Source of the DNA: Streptomyces diastaticus subsp. diastaticus
Lineage (GTDB): Bacteria > Actinomycetota > Actinomycetes > Streptomycetales > Streptomycetaceae
Length of the DNA: 64,000 nt
Direction of reading: 5' to 3'
Assembly (NCBI RefSeq): GCF_011170125.1
Contig: NZ_BLLN01000005.1
Coordinates: 1,364,001 to 1,428,000 of the forward strand
A model generated the notes under the pieces. It saw nothing but the letters and a program-made list of their open reading frames with translations, searched no databases and was not told the DNA's origin. Below, piece after piece: positions 26,533 through 35,014 of the stretch. A program made the translations under genes and the position numbers. Every line of letters starts with the position of its first letter. The stretch's first letter is position 1.

Positions 26533-28317
26533 ATGGCGGACAACCTGCTCATCCATGGCGGCAACGAGAACGCCCTTCGTACCCTGAAGGACACCGGTCA
26601 GTATCGAGGCAGGGTCAAGTCGGCATATCTGCTACCGCCGTGGGACACGCAATGGGGGTTCGAGCACTACGACGCTCCTGGCCGCGCGTCCTGGCTCGGC
26701 ATGATGCAGGTACATCTGCGTCAGGTGCGCGACCTGCTCGCCCCTGACGGTTCAGTGTGGCTGCACGTCGACGACCGGCAGTTCGCTGACTGCCGTGTGC
26801 TCATGAACAAGGTCTACGGCCGGTCGAACTTCCTATCTACAGTCGTCGTTCAGAAGCCTGCACGGAACGGCTCCCGTCACTTCACGGTCAGCCACGACTA
26901 CCTACTTGTCTTCGCGAAAGACGCCTCGACCTGGCGGCCGAACCCTCTCCCTCGTGCAGCCGAGTCAGAGCCGACCTTCCGCAACCCTGACAACGATCCC
27001 CGCGGGCCGTGGCGAGCAGCCGACCTGTCCTCCCCCGTTCTTCGTGAGGACCTGCGCTACGAAGTGGTAGGTCCGTTCGGCACGGCCATACAGCCACCTG
27101 CCCGCCGTTCTTGGCGATTCACCCAGCAGCGTTTCGATGAACTCGATCGCGACGGACGTATCGCATGGTCGCCCGACGGCCGTCCGAAGCTGAAGCTCTA
27201 TCTATCGGAGGCCCCTGACAAACTGCCCTCCACGGTGTGGAGTCCGGACGACGTGGGGACAAGTTTCCAAGCGGGTCAGCACCTGCGCGGACTGCTCAAG
27301 GACATGTACCAGCCGGCTCCACCGCCGGAGCAACTGCTGCGACACATTCTCACGATCGCTACCAACCCCGGTGACCTTGTGTTCGACTACTTCGGCGACT
27401 CGGGCACGGCTGCTGCGGTCGCGCACAAAATTGGCCGCCACTGGCTCGCTGTCGACAGCGAGTCTCGCGTCGTCCGAGACCGTCTGGACAAAGTGATCAA
27501 CGGTAACGACTCGGGCGGCATCACACATGAAGTGAACTGGATAGGCGGCGGTCACTATGACGTGATTGCCGCGGCGAGACCAGACGAAGCATCCGGGCCC
27601 TCTGATTCGGGCGCCGACGAACATGTGCGAATTCAGGTCGTCACTTATCGGAAAGACGGGAGCGTCGTTCCCGCATTGGACTCGACCGAGAGGGACCACC
27701 GATCGGCCGAGCTAAAGGTCATCAGGCAACGCCGCGAACTGCTGCAGGAGCTTCGGGAGGTCGTCAGCGACAGGAGTGCACCGGAAGCCACAGTTCAACG
27801 GATAATCGGACGCAATCACTGGATCTTCGGAGGTGAGTACACAGAAGCCTCGGAACGACGTGACCTGTTGCCCCTCGACCAGCATGACATTCTTCTCGTG
27901 CGCGCTGACCGCAGCGTTCACGTCGTCGAACTCAAGAAGCCCGGCGCTGCACTTGTCAGGTGGCACCGCAACAGCCTGATCGTGTCAAACGAGGTGCACG
28001 AGGCGGTGAGTCAATGCAGGAACTACGTTCAGAAAATGGATGACGTGGGAGCGACACTGGAAACAATCCACCGCAACACACTTGACCTTGAGTACGATTA
28101 CCTGCGCACACGGGGAACTGTTGTGGTTGGGAATCCTGATCACGTGGAGCTACCTGGAGTCACTCAGCAGATGGTCGCCCGTACCATCCGTTCCTTCAAC
28201 ATGGACCAGAGTCGCGTGCAAGTACTCACCTACTTGGATCTGATCGAACGCGCGGAAGAAGCACTCCGCTTTATCGAGGACGACCTCGAAGCTCCTGGTA
28301 TCGAGAGCGCGCCCTGA
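26533..28317 (+). CDS. Fusion of type III Mod-like methyltransferase domain with Shedu (DUF4263) nuclease
   Basis: 594 aa. Residues 1-330 follow type III Mod / N6-adenine methyltransferases closely: NLLIHGGNENALRTL, HVDDRQFADCRVLMN, FRNPDNDPRGPWRAADL, LFDYFGDSGTAAAVAHKIGR. The catalytic (D/N/S)PP(Y/F/W) tetrad reads LPPW (SAYLLPPWDTQWGFEHYD), and the FxGxG motif reads YFGDSG. Residues about 430-594 match the Shedu SduA domain: NHWIFGGEYTE, then DILLVRADRSVHVVELKKP, the PD-(D/E)xK core with D..ExK intact, and NEVHEAVSQCRNYV. The start ATG has no RBS and may be leaderless. It stands alone between IS debris. Likely anti-phage; sensing by the altered methylase domain is inferred. Confidence 0.85.
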   Translation: MADNLLIHGGNENALRTLKDTGQYRGRVKSAYLLPPWDTQWGFEHYDAPGRASWLGMMQVHLRQVRDLLAPDGSVWLHVDDRQFADCRVLMNKVYGRSNFLSTVVVQKPARNGSRHFTVSHDYLLVFAKDASTWRPNPLPRAAESEPTFRNPDNDPRGPWRAADLSSPVLREDLRYEVVGPFGTAIQPPARRSWRFTQQRFDELDRDGRIAWSPDGRPKLKLYLSEAPDKLPSTVWSPDDVGTSFQAGQHLRGLLKDMYQPAPPPEQLLRHILTIATNPGDLVFDYFGDSGTAAAVAHKIGRHWLAVDSESRVVRDRLDKVINGNDSGGITHEVNWIGGGHYDVIAAARPDEASGPSDSGADEHVRIQVVTYRKDGSVVPALDSTERDHRSAELKVIRQRRELLQELREVVSDRSAPEATVQRIIGRNHWIFGGEYTEASERRDLLPLDQHDILLVRADRSVHVVELKKPGAALVRWHRNSLIVSNEVHEAVSQCRNYVQKMDDVGATLETIHRNTLDLEYDYLRTRGTVVVGNPDHVELPGVTQQMVARTIRSFNMDQSRVQVLTYLDLIERAEEALRFIEDDLEAPGIESAP

Positions 28318-28374
28318 TGGGGTAAACGCTGGTCTCTCTGGCAGACGAGTCGATGCACTCTCAGGCCGCCTGAG

Positions 28375-28523
28375 GGCTGTTCCGTAACTCAGGGCGAAGG
28401 CCGGCGCGTCACCACAGGAAGATCCGTTTGTCCGGTGCGCCTTGACTCGCGGCCTCATCTGGAGCCGGGCCATGCAGGTCGAACCGGGCACTGGCAGGCG
28501 GTATCTGGAGTTACGGGACAGCC
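28375..28523. mobile_element. 149-bp MITE-like element
   Basis: 16-bp terminal inverted repeats (GGCTGTTCCGTAACTC and GAGTTACGGGACAGCC, one mismatch) bound a non-coding 117-bp centre. The size and ends fit a non-autonomous element mobilised by an IS with the same ends, none of which is in this window. Confidence 0.6.
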
Positions 28524-28527
28524 TTTG

Positions 28528-29398
28528 AAGGGTGTTGCAGAAGGCCGTGAACTGGGCATCTCCATTGTATGGCTGGGGTGTTGAGGGCCGAGCGGGTGTG
28601 GGTGGAGACGTTCACGGGGCTGCGGGTCGATCGATTCGGTCGGCTGCTGAAAGCAGTCCGGGAGCGTGGTGGCGAGGGATGTGGCTGGGGTCGTCCGTGG
28701 CGGCTTCCGCTGGCCGAGCGGGTGCTGCTGGTGGCGGTGTACTACCGCACGAACCTCACCATGCGACAGCTCGCCCCGCTCTTCGGTATCTCGCCCGCGA
28801 CCGTGTGCCGAGTGATCCAAAGGCTCGGCCCGATGCTCGCACTCGAGCCGGCCCGGGCCTGCGCCGATGCCACCGACCGGCTGTGGATTGTCGACGGCAC
28901 CCTCGTCCCGGTCCGCGACCGCAAGGTCGGAGCATCCTCCCGAAACTACCGGTTCTCGGCGAACGTGCAGGTCATCGTGGACGCCGAGACACGTCTGGTG
29001 GTGGCGACCGCCCGTCCGGTGCCCGGCAACACGGCGGACGCGAAAGCCTGGCGGGACTCCGGCCTGGCCGCACACTGCGAGGGCGTGACGGTCCTCGGCG
29101 ACGGCGCCTACATCAACACCGGACTGATCGTCCCGCACCGCAAACGCCCCGGACGATCCCTGCTCAAGGGCGAGGAAGAAGAACAACGCGCAGCATCGCA
29201 AGGTCCGCGCCCGTGTCGAGCACACCTTCTCCCGCATGAAGAACTACAAGATCCTCCGCGACTGCCGGCAACGCGGCGACGGCCTCCACCACGCCGTCCA
29301 GGCCGTCGCTCGCATGCACAACCTCGCCCTCGCCGCATGATCACACACGCCCGAGCACCGCTCCGACCTGCGTGATCACGGCCTTCTGCAACACCCTT
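28528..29398 (+). mobile_element. IS5-family element (fourth type)
   Basis: Terminal repeats AAGGGTGTTGCAGAAGGCC and its complement. No certain target duplication. It abuts the MITE by 4 bp. Confidence 0.82.
28569..29340 (+). CDS. IS5-family (DDE_Tnp_4) transposase, frameshifted
   Basis: The N-terminal frame holds NLTMRQLAPLFGISPATVCR (HTH), LWIVDGTLVPVRDRK (first Asp) and VLGDGAYINTGL (second Asp). At about 29171-29180 (GAGGAAGAAGAAC) reading must shift to recover KVRARVEHTFSRMKNYKIL (Glu region) and the stop at 29340. Either programmed frameshifting or an inactivating indel. Confidence 0.82.
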
Positions 29399-29450
29399 TA
29401 GACACCTCTCTCAACGGCACTGGTGAACCGCCCCGGGTTCGGTAGAGACC

Positions 29451-30323
29451 TCAGATTGTGGTGGTGACCTGGGGTTTCGTGAGTTCCGTGTAGTAGTTGG
29501 TCTCGTACTCGACGGGTGGGACGTGGCCTATCTCACCGTGCAGTCGGCGGTGGCAGTACCAGTCGACCCACTCGGCGGTGGCCAGCTCGACCTGGGAGAG
29601 GGTCTTCCAGGGCCGCTGCGGCTTGATCAATTCGGTTTTGAACAGGCCGATCGTGCTCTCCATCAGGGCGTTGTCGTACGCATCGCCGACAGATCCGATC
29701 GAGGCCGCGATGCCGGCCGCGTCCAGGTGTTCGGCCAGCCGGAAACTGGTGTACTGGCTCCCCGCGTCGCTGTGATGTATCAACTCGCCGCGAACATGGG
29801 GGTGTTCATCGCGGTCGCGCTGCCACAGTGCCATCTCCAGAGCGTCCAGGACGAGCTGGGTCTCCTTCGACGTCGCGGCGGACCAGCCGACGATCCGGCG
29901 GGAGAAGGTGTCCACGACGAAGGCCACGTAGACCACCCCGGCCCAGGTCGCCACGTGCGTGAAATCCGCGACCCAGCAGCGATTCGGCGCGCCGGCGACG
30001 AAGTCGCGGTCCACCCGGTCCGGGGCCCGCTCGGCCTGGTGGTCCGGAATCGTGGTGAGGACCCTCTTGCCGCGGACCGCGCCGGCGATGCCCAGCTCGC
30101 GCATCAGCCGTTCGACGGTGCAGCGGGCCACCGCGTGACCCTGCCGGTTCAGCTCCCGCCAGATCTTCCGGGCCCCGTAGACACGGTAGTTGTCGGTGTG
30201 GACCTGGCGGATCCGCTCCTTGAGTTCCGCGTCCCGCACGGAACGGGCAGACGGGACGGCCAGGCGTTTCTTGTGCGCGTAATAGGTGGAAGGGGCGATC
30301 TTGCAGTCGTGCTCGGTGAGCAT
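29451..30323 (-). CDS. IS3 transposase OrfB (integrase core)
   Basis: 290 aa from the internal ATG, but the frame stays open upstream (HTLVAFIDEHRDRFGG), so the active product is an OrfAB fusion made by frameshifting near the end of OrfA. rve-type DDE: WVADFTHVATWAG, HHSDAGSQYTS, DNALMESTIGLFKTELI. Confidence 0.9.
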   Translation of the reverse strand: MLTEHDCKIAPSTYYAHKKRLAVPSARSVRDAELKERIRQVHTDNYRVYGARKIWRELNRQGHAVARCTVERLMRELGIAGAVRGKRVLTTIPDHQAERAPDRVDRDFVAGAPNRCWVADFTHVATWAGVVYVAFVVDTFSRRIVGWSAATSKETQLVLDALEMALWQRDRDEHPHVRGELIHHSDAGSQYTSFRLAEHLDAAGIAASIGSVGDAYDNALMESTIGLFKTELIKPQRPWKTLSQVELATAEWVDWYCHRRLHGEIGHVPPVEYETNYYTELTKPQVTTTI

Positions 30324-30376
30324 CCTGCAGATCGGCTCGACGCCGCCGAAGCGGTCCCGGTGCTCGTCGATGAACG

Positions 30377-30703
30377 CTACGAGCGTGTGTGTGGCCGGTC
30401 GAGCTCGGCCGCGAAGAAACTCGCTGCCGCCTTCAGGATCTCGTTCGCCCTCTTCAGCTCGGCGTTCTCCTTCTTCAATGCCTTGAGCTGGGCGGACTCC
30501 TCCGTCGTCGTTCCCGGCCGCGTCCCCGCGTCGATCTCGTGCTGCTTCACCCAGTTCCGCAGCGTCTCGCGGGACCCGATGCCGAGCTTGTCGGTGACCG
30601 CCTGCAGAGCGGCCGTCTCGTTCGGGTGGTCGTCGCGCACCTCGGCGACCATGCGCACCGCGCGACGGCGCAGCTCAAGCGGGTAACGGGAAGGTCGTGC
30701 CAT
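30377..30703 (-). CDS. IS3 transposase OrfA (HTH)
   Basis: 108 aa. HTH_Tnp_1 domain (RYPLELRRRAVRMVAE, GIGSRETLRNWVKQHE) and a leucine-zipper-like segment (LKALKKENAELKRANEILK). It precedes and overlaps the OrfB frame. Confidence 0.9.
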   Translation of the reverse strand: MARPSRYPLELRRRAVRMVAEVRDDHPNETAALQAVTDKLGIGSRETLRNWVKQHEIDAGTRPGTTTEESAQLKALKKENAELKRANEILKAAASFFAAELDRPHTRS

Positions 30704-30838
30704 GACTCGATCCTTTCATGAAATCGAGTCTCCATTCGAACCGGGGCGGTTCACTGGAGCCCTGTCCGTTGCCTACGGTCCCGCCGTCACCCGTCCGGGG
30801 GCCGCCCTGAAAACCCTCATTGACCACGAAAAGTCTCA

Positions 30839-30867
30839 AGGCAGGGCGGTCCTCAACCGCCCTGCCT
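30839..30867 (-). terminator. Terminator after the DndB-like gene
   Basis: Stem GGCAGGGCGG / CCGCCCTGCC, loop TCCTCAA. On the minus strand it is followed by a T-rich tract (TTGAGACTTTT), 12 bp after the stop at 30880. Confidence 0.8.
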
Positions 30868-30879
30868 CCAGTGCATGGC

Positions 30880-32187
30880 CTAGCTCTGCTCGGTTGCGAT
30901 GGGCAGCCGTCGCGCCAGTTCCTCGGCCGTGACCGGGTAGCGCTCGTTCTTCACCTGGCGGTACGTCCGAATGGCGCGGTCGATCTGCGCACGCGATGCC
31001 GGCGCAAGATGCACAAGCAGCAACTCGTACAGCGCTTGGTTGTTCTCCTTGGCCGGGATCATCTTGCCCTTACGGGAACCGTCCGGGGTCTCTTGCCAGA
31101 CTGCAGAGAACGGCGCGGAAGTCATCTTCCAGTCCAGCTCACCGAGGCGCCGAAGGAGTTCCGGCCAATCCAGCAGACCCTGCTCGATGATGTGCCGGGC
31201 AGCCCGGACAACTTGCACCTGGACCGCGGGGCGCATGAATGGGTGCCCGTCTCCATCCCGCCCCTTGGGCGCACGGAGATCCTTGGGCGCCGCGTGCGCC
31301 TCATAGCGCTCCCGCATGCCGCCGCAGGCGGCAAGCAACTCGTCAATGCGCTTGGCGAGCGCCTCGTAGCTCTCGTCCAGGATGTCGTCCGTGGCCCGCT
31401 GGGACGTCTTGTTCATGCTCTCGTGCAGGCCGAAGCCGAGGTCCGTGAGCAGGTCGTACAGGACGCCGATCGTCGTCCAGGCGGTGCCCGTAACGCCCAC
31501 CTGACGGGTAGCGAGCTTGAGTTCACCGTCATTGCCGACCTTGCTGAAGACCTGAACCACGCCGTCCTGCCGCAGGAATTCGTGGTCATCCAGCAGCCGA
31601 CGGGTAAGAATCGCAAAGCCGTCGTCCTCATCGAGGGCGATGTTCTCCTGCGCGGTCGTCTTGACGGCGTTGCGGTTGATGTTGGTGAAGAGCCTGCGGG
31701 TCCGCCTACGGCCTGCTTCGTCATCGAAGTGGGGAACGACGATGACAGTGATGTCTTCACGCCCGAGTTCCGGGTTGCGCTTGACTGCGTCCTTGATCGC
31801 CTTGAGGCGGTGCTGGCCGTCCAACGCGAAGAACTGGTGGGTGCCGTCGAAGGTGAGTACGCCGAAGTTGCGGTCCATACCCGCGAGTACGTCCCCGTTC
31901 TCGGAGTTCTTCTCCATTTCCAGCGGGAGGTACTCCGGCGCCCCTCCCCACGCTGCCACGATGATGGCTCCGAGGAAGCGGTTCTCGTTGGTCAGGAGGT
32001 AGTTGGTGATTTCAGTGGTGCGTGTGCCGACGCCCCTTTGAATCATGGTGCCCAGGTCCTGATTGCCACCCAGCTCATGCGCGAAGTTGATCTCACGGGC
32101 TACTGCCGCGTAGCTCATGAGACATGAGTAGTAGGTCCAGTTACCCACCTTCGCTTCGAACGCGGGAACGAACGTCTTGGACGGCAT
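30880..32187 (-). CDS. dndB: DndB-like DGQHR-domain protein
   Basis: 435 aa. The signature FALDGQHRLKAIKDAVK lies near residue 120. LFTNINRNAVKTTAQEN near 170 is typical of the DGQHR/DndB family. ATG 32187 has AAGAGG upstream and follows the GIY-YIG gene after 27 bp. In dnd systems DndB represses or tunes phosphorothioation and binds modified DNA. Here it accompanies Ssp-type rather than Dnd-type modification genes, which is unusual; DndB symbol is by family resemblance. Confidence 0.8.
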   Translation of the reverse strand: MPSKTFVPAFEAKVGNWTYYSCLMSYAAVAREINFAHELGGNQDLGTMIQRGVGTRTTEITNYLLTNENRFLGAIIVAAWGGAPEYLPLEMEKNSENGDVLAGMDRNFGVLTFDGTHQFFALDGQHRLKAIKDAVKRNPELGREDITVIVVPHFDDEAGRRRTRRLFTNINRNAVKTTAQENIALDEDDGFAILTRRLLDDHEFLRQDGVVQVFSKVGNDGELKLATRQVGVTGTAWTTIGVLYDLLTDLGFGLHESMNKTSQRATDDILDESYEALAKRIDELLAACGGMRERYEAHAAPKDLRAPKGRDGDGHPFMRPAVQVQVVRAARHIIEQGLLDWPELLRRLGELDWKMTSAPFSAVWQETPDGSRKGKMIPAKENNQALYELLLVHLAPASRAQIDRAIRTYRQVKNERYPVTAEELARRLPIATEQS

Positions 32188-32214
32188 GGATACCTCTTCT
32201 TCGTGCGGTAGTGA

Positions 32215-32835
32215 TCAGGATGTCCAGGCTGCTCGCGGAGCACCGAGCCGACCGCGCAGCTTGGGACGATCCGATTCGTTAAGTGGGGGGTTCCACAGAC
32301 GGATGAGCCGCTTCTCCAGCCCCCTGATCCTGTGACGATCCGCCACTGTGGTGCACCAGAACTCCATCGGGCGCAGCGGCAGGTAGCGGCTGAGCCGTTG
32401 CTCACGGGTCCTCGGTTCGCTCTCGGTCCACAGACTCTCGGGATTGGCCCGCAGGTACCGCCGGTACTCTTTGTAACGCTGGCGAATGGTGTTCCCGTCG
32501 TCCGACTTCGAGGCGCCAGCCTGCCCAACGTAGAGGAGTTGGGGGAAGCTGCCGTGAGAGGGACGGCTGTCGACCTGAAACTGGAACTGAGGCCGCCAGA
32601 CGAACATGTACAGGCCGGGCTCATCCGGGAGAGCAGGGGCAAGGTTCTCCGTAGCCTGATGGACCTCCCAGGGTGAGGCGAATTCTCGTAAGTCCTGGTC
32701 AAGTTGCTGACAGCTGTCCGCGTCCAGCATCCGAAGCAGGCCGACCTCGATGGGAAGCGCGGGGCTGTCTTCCTCGCGGTGCCTTTGCACCATACGGGTG
32801 AAGGCGTCTCGGCCGGTCGTGCTGGAAACTGACAT
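32215..32835 (-). CDS. GIY-YIG nuclease-like protein
   Basis: 206 aa. The GIY motif reads EPGLYMF and the YIG motif LLYVGQAG. The conserved Arg lies in IRQRYKEYRR, and the catalytic Glu and Asn in LEKRLIRLWNPPLN. ATG 32835 follows a G-run (GGGGGG); the frame is open a little further upstream. It forms a two-gene unit with the DndB-like gene, after the terminator that once closed the ssp operon. A restriction nuclease acting on (un)modified DNA is a reasonable inference; the target is unknown. Confidence 0.8.
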   Translation of the reverse strand: MSVSSTTGRDAFTRMVQRHREEDSPALPIEVGLLRMLDADSCQQLDQDLREFASPWEVHQATENLAPALPDEPGLYMFVWRPQFQFQVDSRPSHGSFPQLLYVGQAGASKSDDGNTIRQRYKEYRRYLRANPESLWTESEPRTREQRLSRYLPLRPMEFWCTTVADRHRIRGLEKRLIRLWNPPLNESDRPKLRGRLGAPRAAWTS

Positions 32836-32871
32836 GCGGATAGACCCCCCGTACACGGCTCAGCGGCTCTG

Positions 32872-32915
32872 GCATACCCAGTGTGACAGGCGGGACTGAC
32901 AATCCTTCAGGGAAC
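32872..32915 (-). promoter_or_regulatory. Putative promoter/operator of the GIY-YIG-dndB unit
   Basis: On the minus strand, TTGTCAGT followed by a TGTCAC half with 8 bp between the TGTCA units, then GGGTAT 17 bp after TTGTCA. The same element precedes the gene at 48462-49313 (20 of 24 positions identical). Confidence 0.55.
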
Positions 32916-32922
32916 CCCGAAG

Positions 32923-32967
32923 GCAGAGGCCCGCCTCGCGGAAAACCTCCGCGAGGCGGGCCTCTGC
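32923..32967. terminator. Terminator originally following sspD
   Basis: 19-bp perfect stem GCAGAGGCCCGCCTCGCGG with a 7-nt loop. It lies between the IS5/IS481 pair and the GIY-YIG gene, so the IS elements landed between the sspD stop and its terminator. Confidence 0.85.
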
Positions 32968-32980
32968 ACGGCTGGGCTAG

Positions 32981-33877
32981 GCAGTTTCGTTTGGATCATC
33001 GGGTGGACCAGAGGAAGATGCCCGCGACGTGGAGTCCGGCCAGGTAGATGGTGGCGGTTTTCTCGTAGCGGGTGGCGATGCCTCGCCACTGTTTGAGGCG
33101 GTTGATGCACCGCTCGACGGTGTTGCGCTGTTTGTAGGTCTCGCGGTCGAAGGCTGGTGGTCTGCCGCCTCGGCTGCCTCGGCGGAGCCGGTGGCGGCGT
33201 TGGTCTGCGGGGACGGGGATCACGGCCCGGATGCCGCGCTTGCGCAGGTGTTCGCGGATGGCGCGGGAGGAGTATGCCTTGTCGGCGAGGACCACGTCCG
33301 GCCTGGTGCGGGGTCGTCCTCGCCGACGGGGGACCCGCAGGCGGGCCATGACCTCGGGAAAGGCAGGTGCGTCACCGGCCTGTCCGGCGGTGAGGACGAA
33401 CGCGAGGGGCCGGCAGCGGGCATCGGCGGCGAGGTGGATCTTCGTGGTCAGTCCGCCGCGGGAACGGCCGATGGCGTGGTCGCCGGGTTCGCCGGCCGGG
33501 GCCCCTTTTTACGGGCCCCGGCCGCGTGCTGGTGGGCCCGCACGATCGTGGAGTCGACCGAGACGGCCCAGCTGACGTCCTCGTCGGCGTCGGCCTGGGC
33601 CACCAAGGCGGTGAAAACCCGCTCCCAGGTGCCGTCGACGGCCCACATCCGCAGCCGGTTGTAGACACCCCGCCAGTTGCCGTACTTCTCCGGCAGGTGC
33701 ACCCACTGCGTACCGGTCTGGAACTTGTAGGCGATCGCGTCGATCACCTCACGATGGTCACGCCAGCGGCCACCCCGCTTCGGCGTCCGGTCCGGGAGCA
33801 ACGGCTCGATCCGCGCCCACTGCGCGTCAGTCAACGGCACACCCGGACCAACGACCAACTGATCCAAACGAAACGGC
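32981..33877 (-). mobile_element. IS5-family element (fifth type)
   Basis: Ends GCAGTTTCGTTTGGATCA / GCCGTTTCGTTTGGATCA (read inward), flanked by CTAG at 32977-32980 and 33878-33881. The right CTAG is shared with the IS481 element. Confidence 0.88.
32996..33867 (-). CDS. IS5-family transposase, frameshifted fusion
   Basis: The N-terminal frame (33867 to about 33510) holds LTDAQWARIEPLLPD, REVIDAIAYKFQTGTQWVHL and SVDSTIVRAHQHAAG. The frame changes at AAAAAGGGGC (33502-33511, minus strand) to one with PDVVLADKAYSSRAIREHL and RNTVERCINRLKQWR, ending at 32996. Confidence 0.9.
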
Positions 33878-34915
33878 CTAGGTGTATTGCCCTGTGAGGT
33901 TGGGGACGCGGCTGGCGGGTGGTTGCCCTTTCAGCGCGGTGTGTCCGCGGTGGTGATTGTAGGTGTGCAGCCATTGCGGGAACGCTTGGCGGCGCTCGGC
34001 TTCTGACCGGTAGGGGCGTGCGTAGGCCCACTCGTCCAGCAGGGTGCGGTTGAAGCGTTCGACCTTGCCGTTCGTCTGGGGCCGGTAGGGCCGGGTCCGC
34101 TTGTGGGCGATCCCGGTCGCTGCCAGGGCATCGCGCCAGTCGCGTGAGCGGTAGCAGGAGCCGTTGTCGGTCAGTACCCGTTCGACGGAGATCCCGGCCT
34201 GGGTGAAGAAGGTGTGGGCCCGCTGCCAGAAGGCGGTGGCGGTCTCCTTCTTCTCGTCCGCGTGGATCTCGCTGTAGGCGAGGCGGGAGTGGTCGTCGAC
34301 GGCGGTGTGCAGGTAGCTGTAGCCGAGGTTGGGACGGCCGTGGACGGCGCGGGGCCGGGCGGGGTCGCGGTGCGCGGAGCTGTTGCGGCCGCCCTGAGCC
34401 CTGCCATGGACCTTGTGTCCGCCGCCGTCGGGGATGTTGCCCAGTTTCTTGATGTCGACGTGGACGAGTTCGCCGGGCCTGGCGCGTTCGTAGCGGCGCA
34501 CCACGCGGCCGGTGGTCCGGTCGAGATGCGACAGGCGGGCCAGGCGGTAGCGGGTGAGCACGCGGTGCACGGTCGAGGGCACCAGGTGCAGGAAGTGCGC
34601 GATGCGGGCCGGTCCCCACCGGCGCAGCAGACGGACCTTGATGATCCGCCGCTCGGTACGGGTGGGAGTGCGGCCCGGGCTCGTGCGTGGGCGGCTGGAG
34701 CGGTCGGCCATGCCGGCTTCCCCCAGGCGGCGGTAGCGGTCGGCCCACCGCTGGGCGGTGGTGGGCGAGACCTGGAAGCGTTCGGCGGCCCGGCGCAGGG
34801 GCCAGCCGTCCTCGACCACGCAACGGGCCAGGCGCAGCCGTCCGGTCTCGGTCAGGGGTGCATTACGGTGGGGCACGAGGGCCTTTCTGGTTGGTGTAGA
34901 CGTCGCAATCCACAC
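33878..34915 (-). CDS. IS481-family transposase
   Basis: 345 aa. N-terminal HTH (GWPLRRAAERFQVSPTTAQRW), second HTH (GPARIAHFLHLVPSTVHRVL) and rve DDE core: LVHVDIKKLGNI, LTDNGSCYRSRDW, KVERFNRTLLDEW. The TAG stop is formed from the CTAG target duplication at the element edge (33878-33880), so the gene relies on its insertion site for termination. Confidence 0.93.
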   Translation of the reverse strand: MWIATSTPTRKALVPHRNAPLTETGRLRLARCVVEDGWPLRRAAERFQVSPTTAQRWADRYRRLGEAGMADRSSRPRTSPGRTPTRTERRIIKVRLLRRWGPARIAHFLHLVPSTVHRVLTRYRLARLSHLDRTTGRVVRRYERARPGELVHVDIKKLGNIPDGGGHKVHGRAQGGRNSSAHRDPARPRAVHGRPNLGYSYLHTAVDDHSRLAYSEIHADEKKETATAFWQRAHTFFTQAGISVERVLTDNGSCYRSRDWRDALAATGIAHKRTRPYRPQTNGKVERFNRTLLDEWAYARPYRSEAERRQAFPQWLHTYNHHRGHTALKGQPPASRVPNLTGQYT

Positions 34916-34995
34916 CGAACCGGAAGGCCCTCACCCGTTCAAGATCCCTCGGCCGAGACCTGTCTCACCGTTCACAACCTCCCCGGACAGAACAG
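33882..34995 (-). mobile_element. IS481-family element
   Basis: Flanked by CTAG at 33878-33881 and 34996-34999. Ends share TGT..TG and GAGGTTG stretches. Inserted 15 bp beyond the sspD stop and directly abutting an IS5 element. Confidence 0.88.
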
Positions 34996-35014
34996 CTAGG
35001 TGGCTGGGTGCTCG

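Larger units (their letters stand above)
29424..30753 (-). mobile_element. IS3-family element
   Basis: Terminal repeats TGAACCGCCCCGG at both ends (read inward), with CTGG flanking each side (29420-29423 and 30754-30757). Two overlapping transposase frames. Confidence 0.9.

Noticed and set aside
30839..30867. End of the IS3 element
   Set aside because: The hairpin lies outside the IS3 terminal repeat (30753) and has the T-rich tail of a terminator for the gene ending at 30880.
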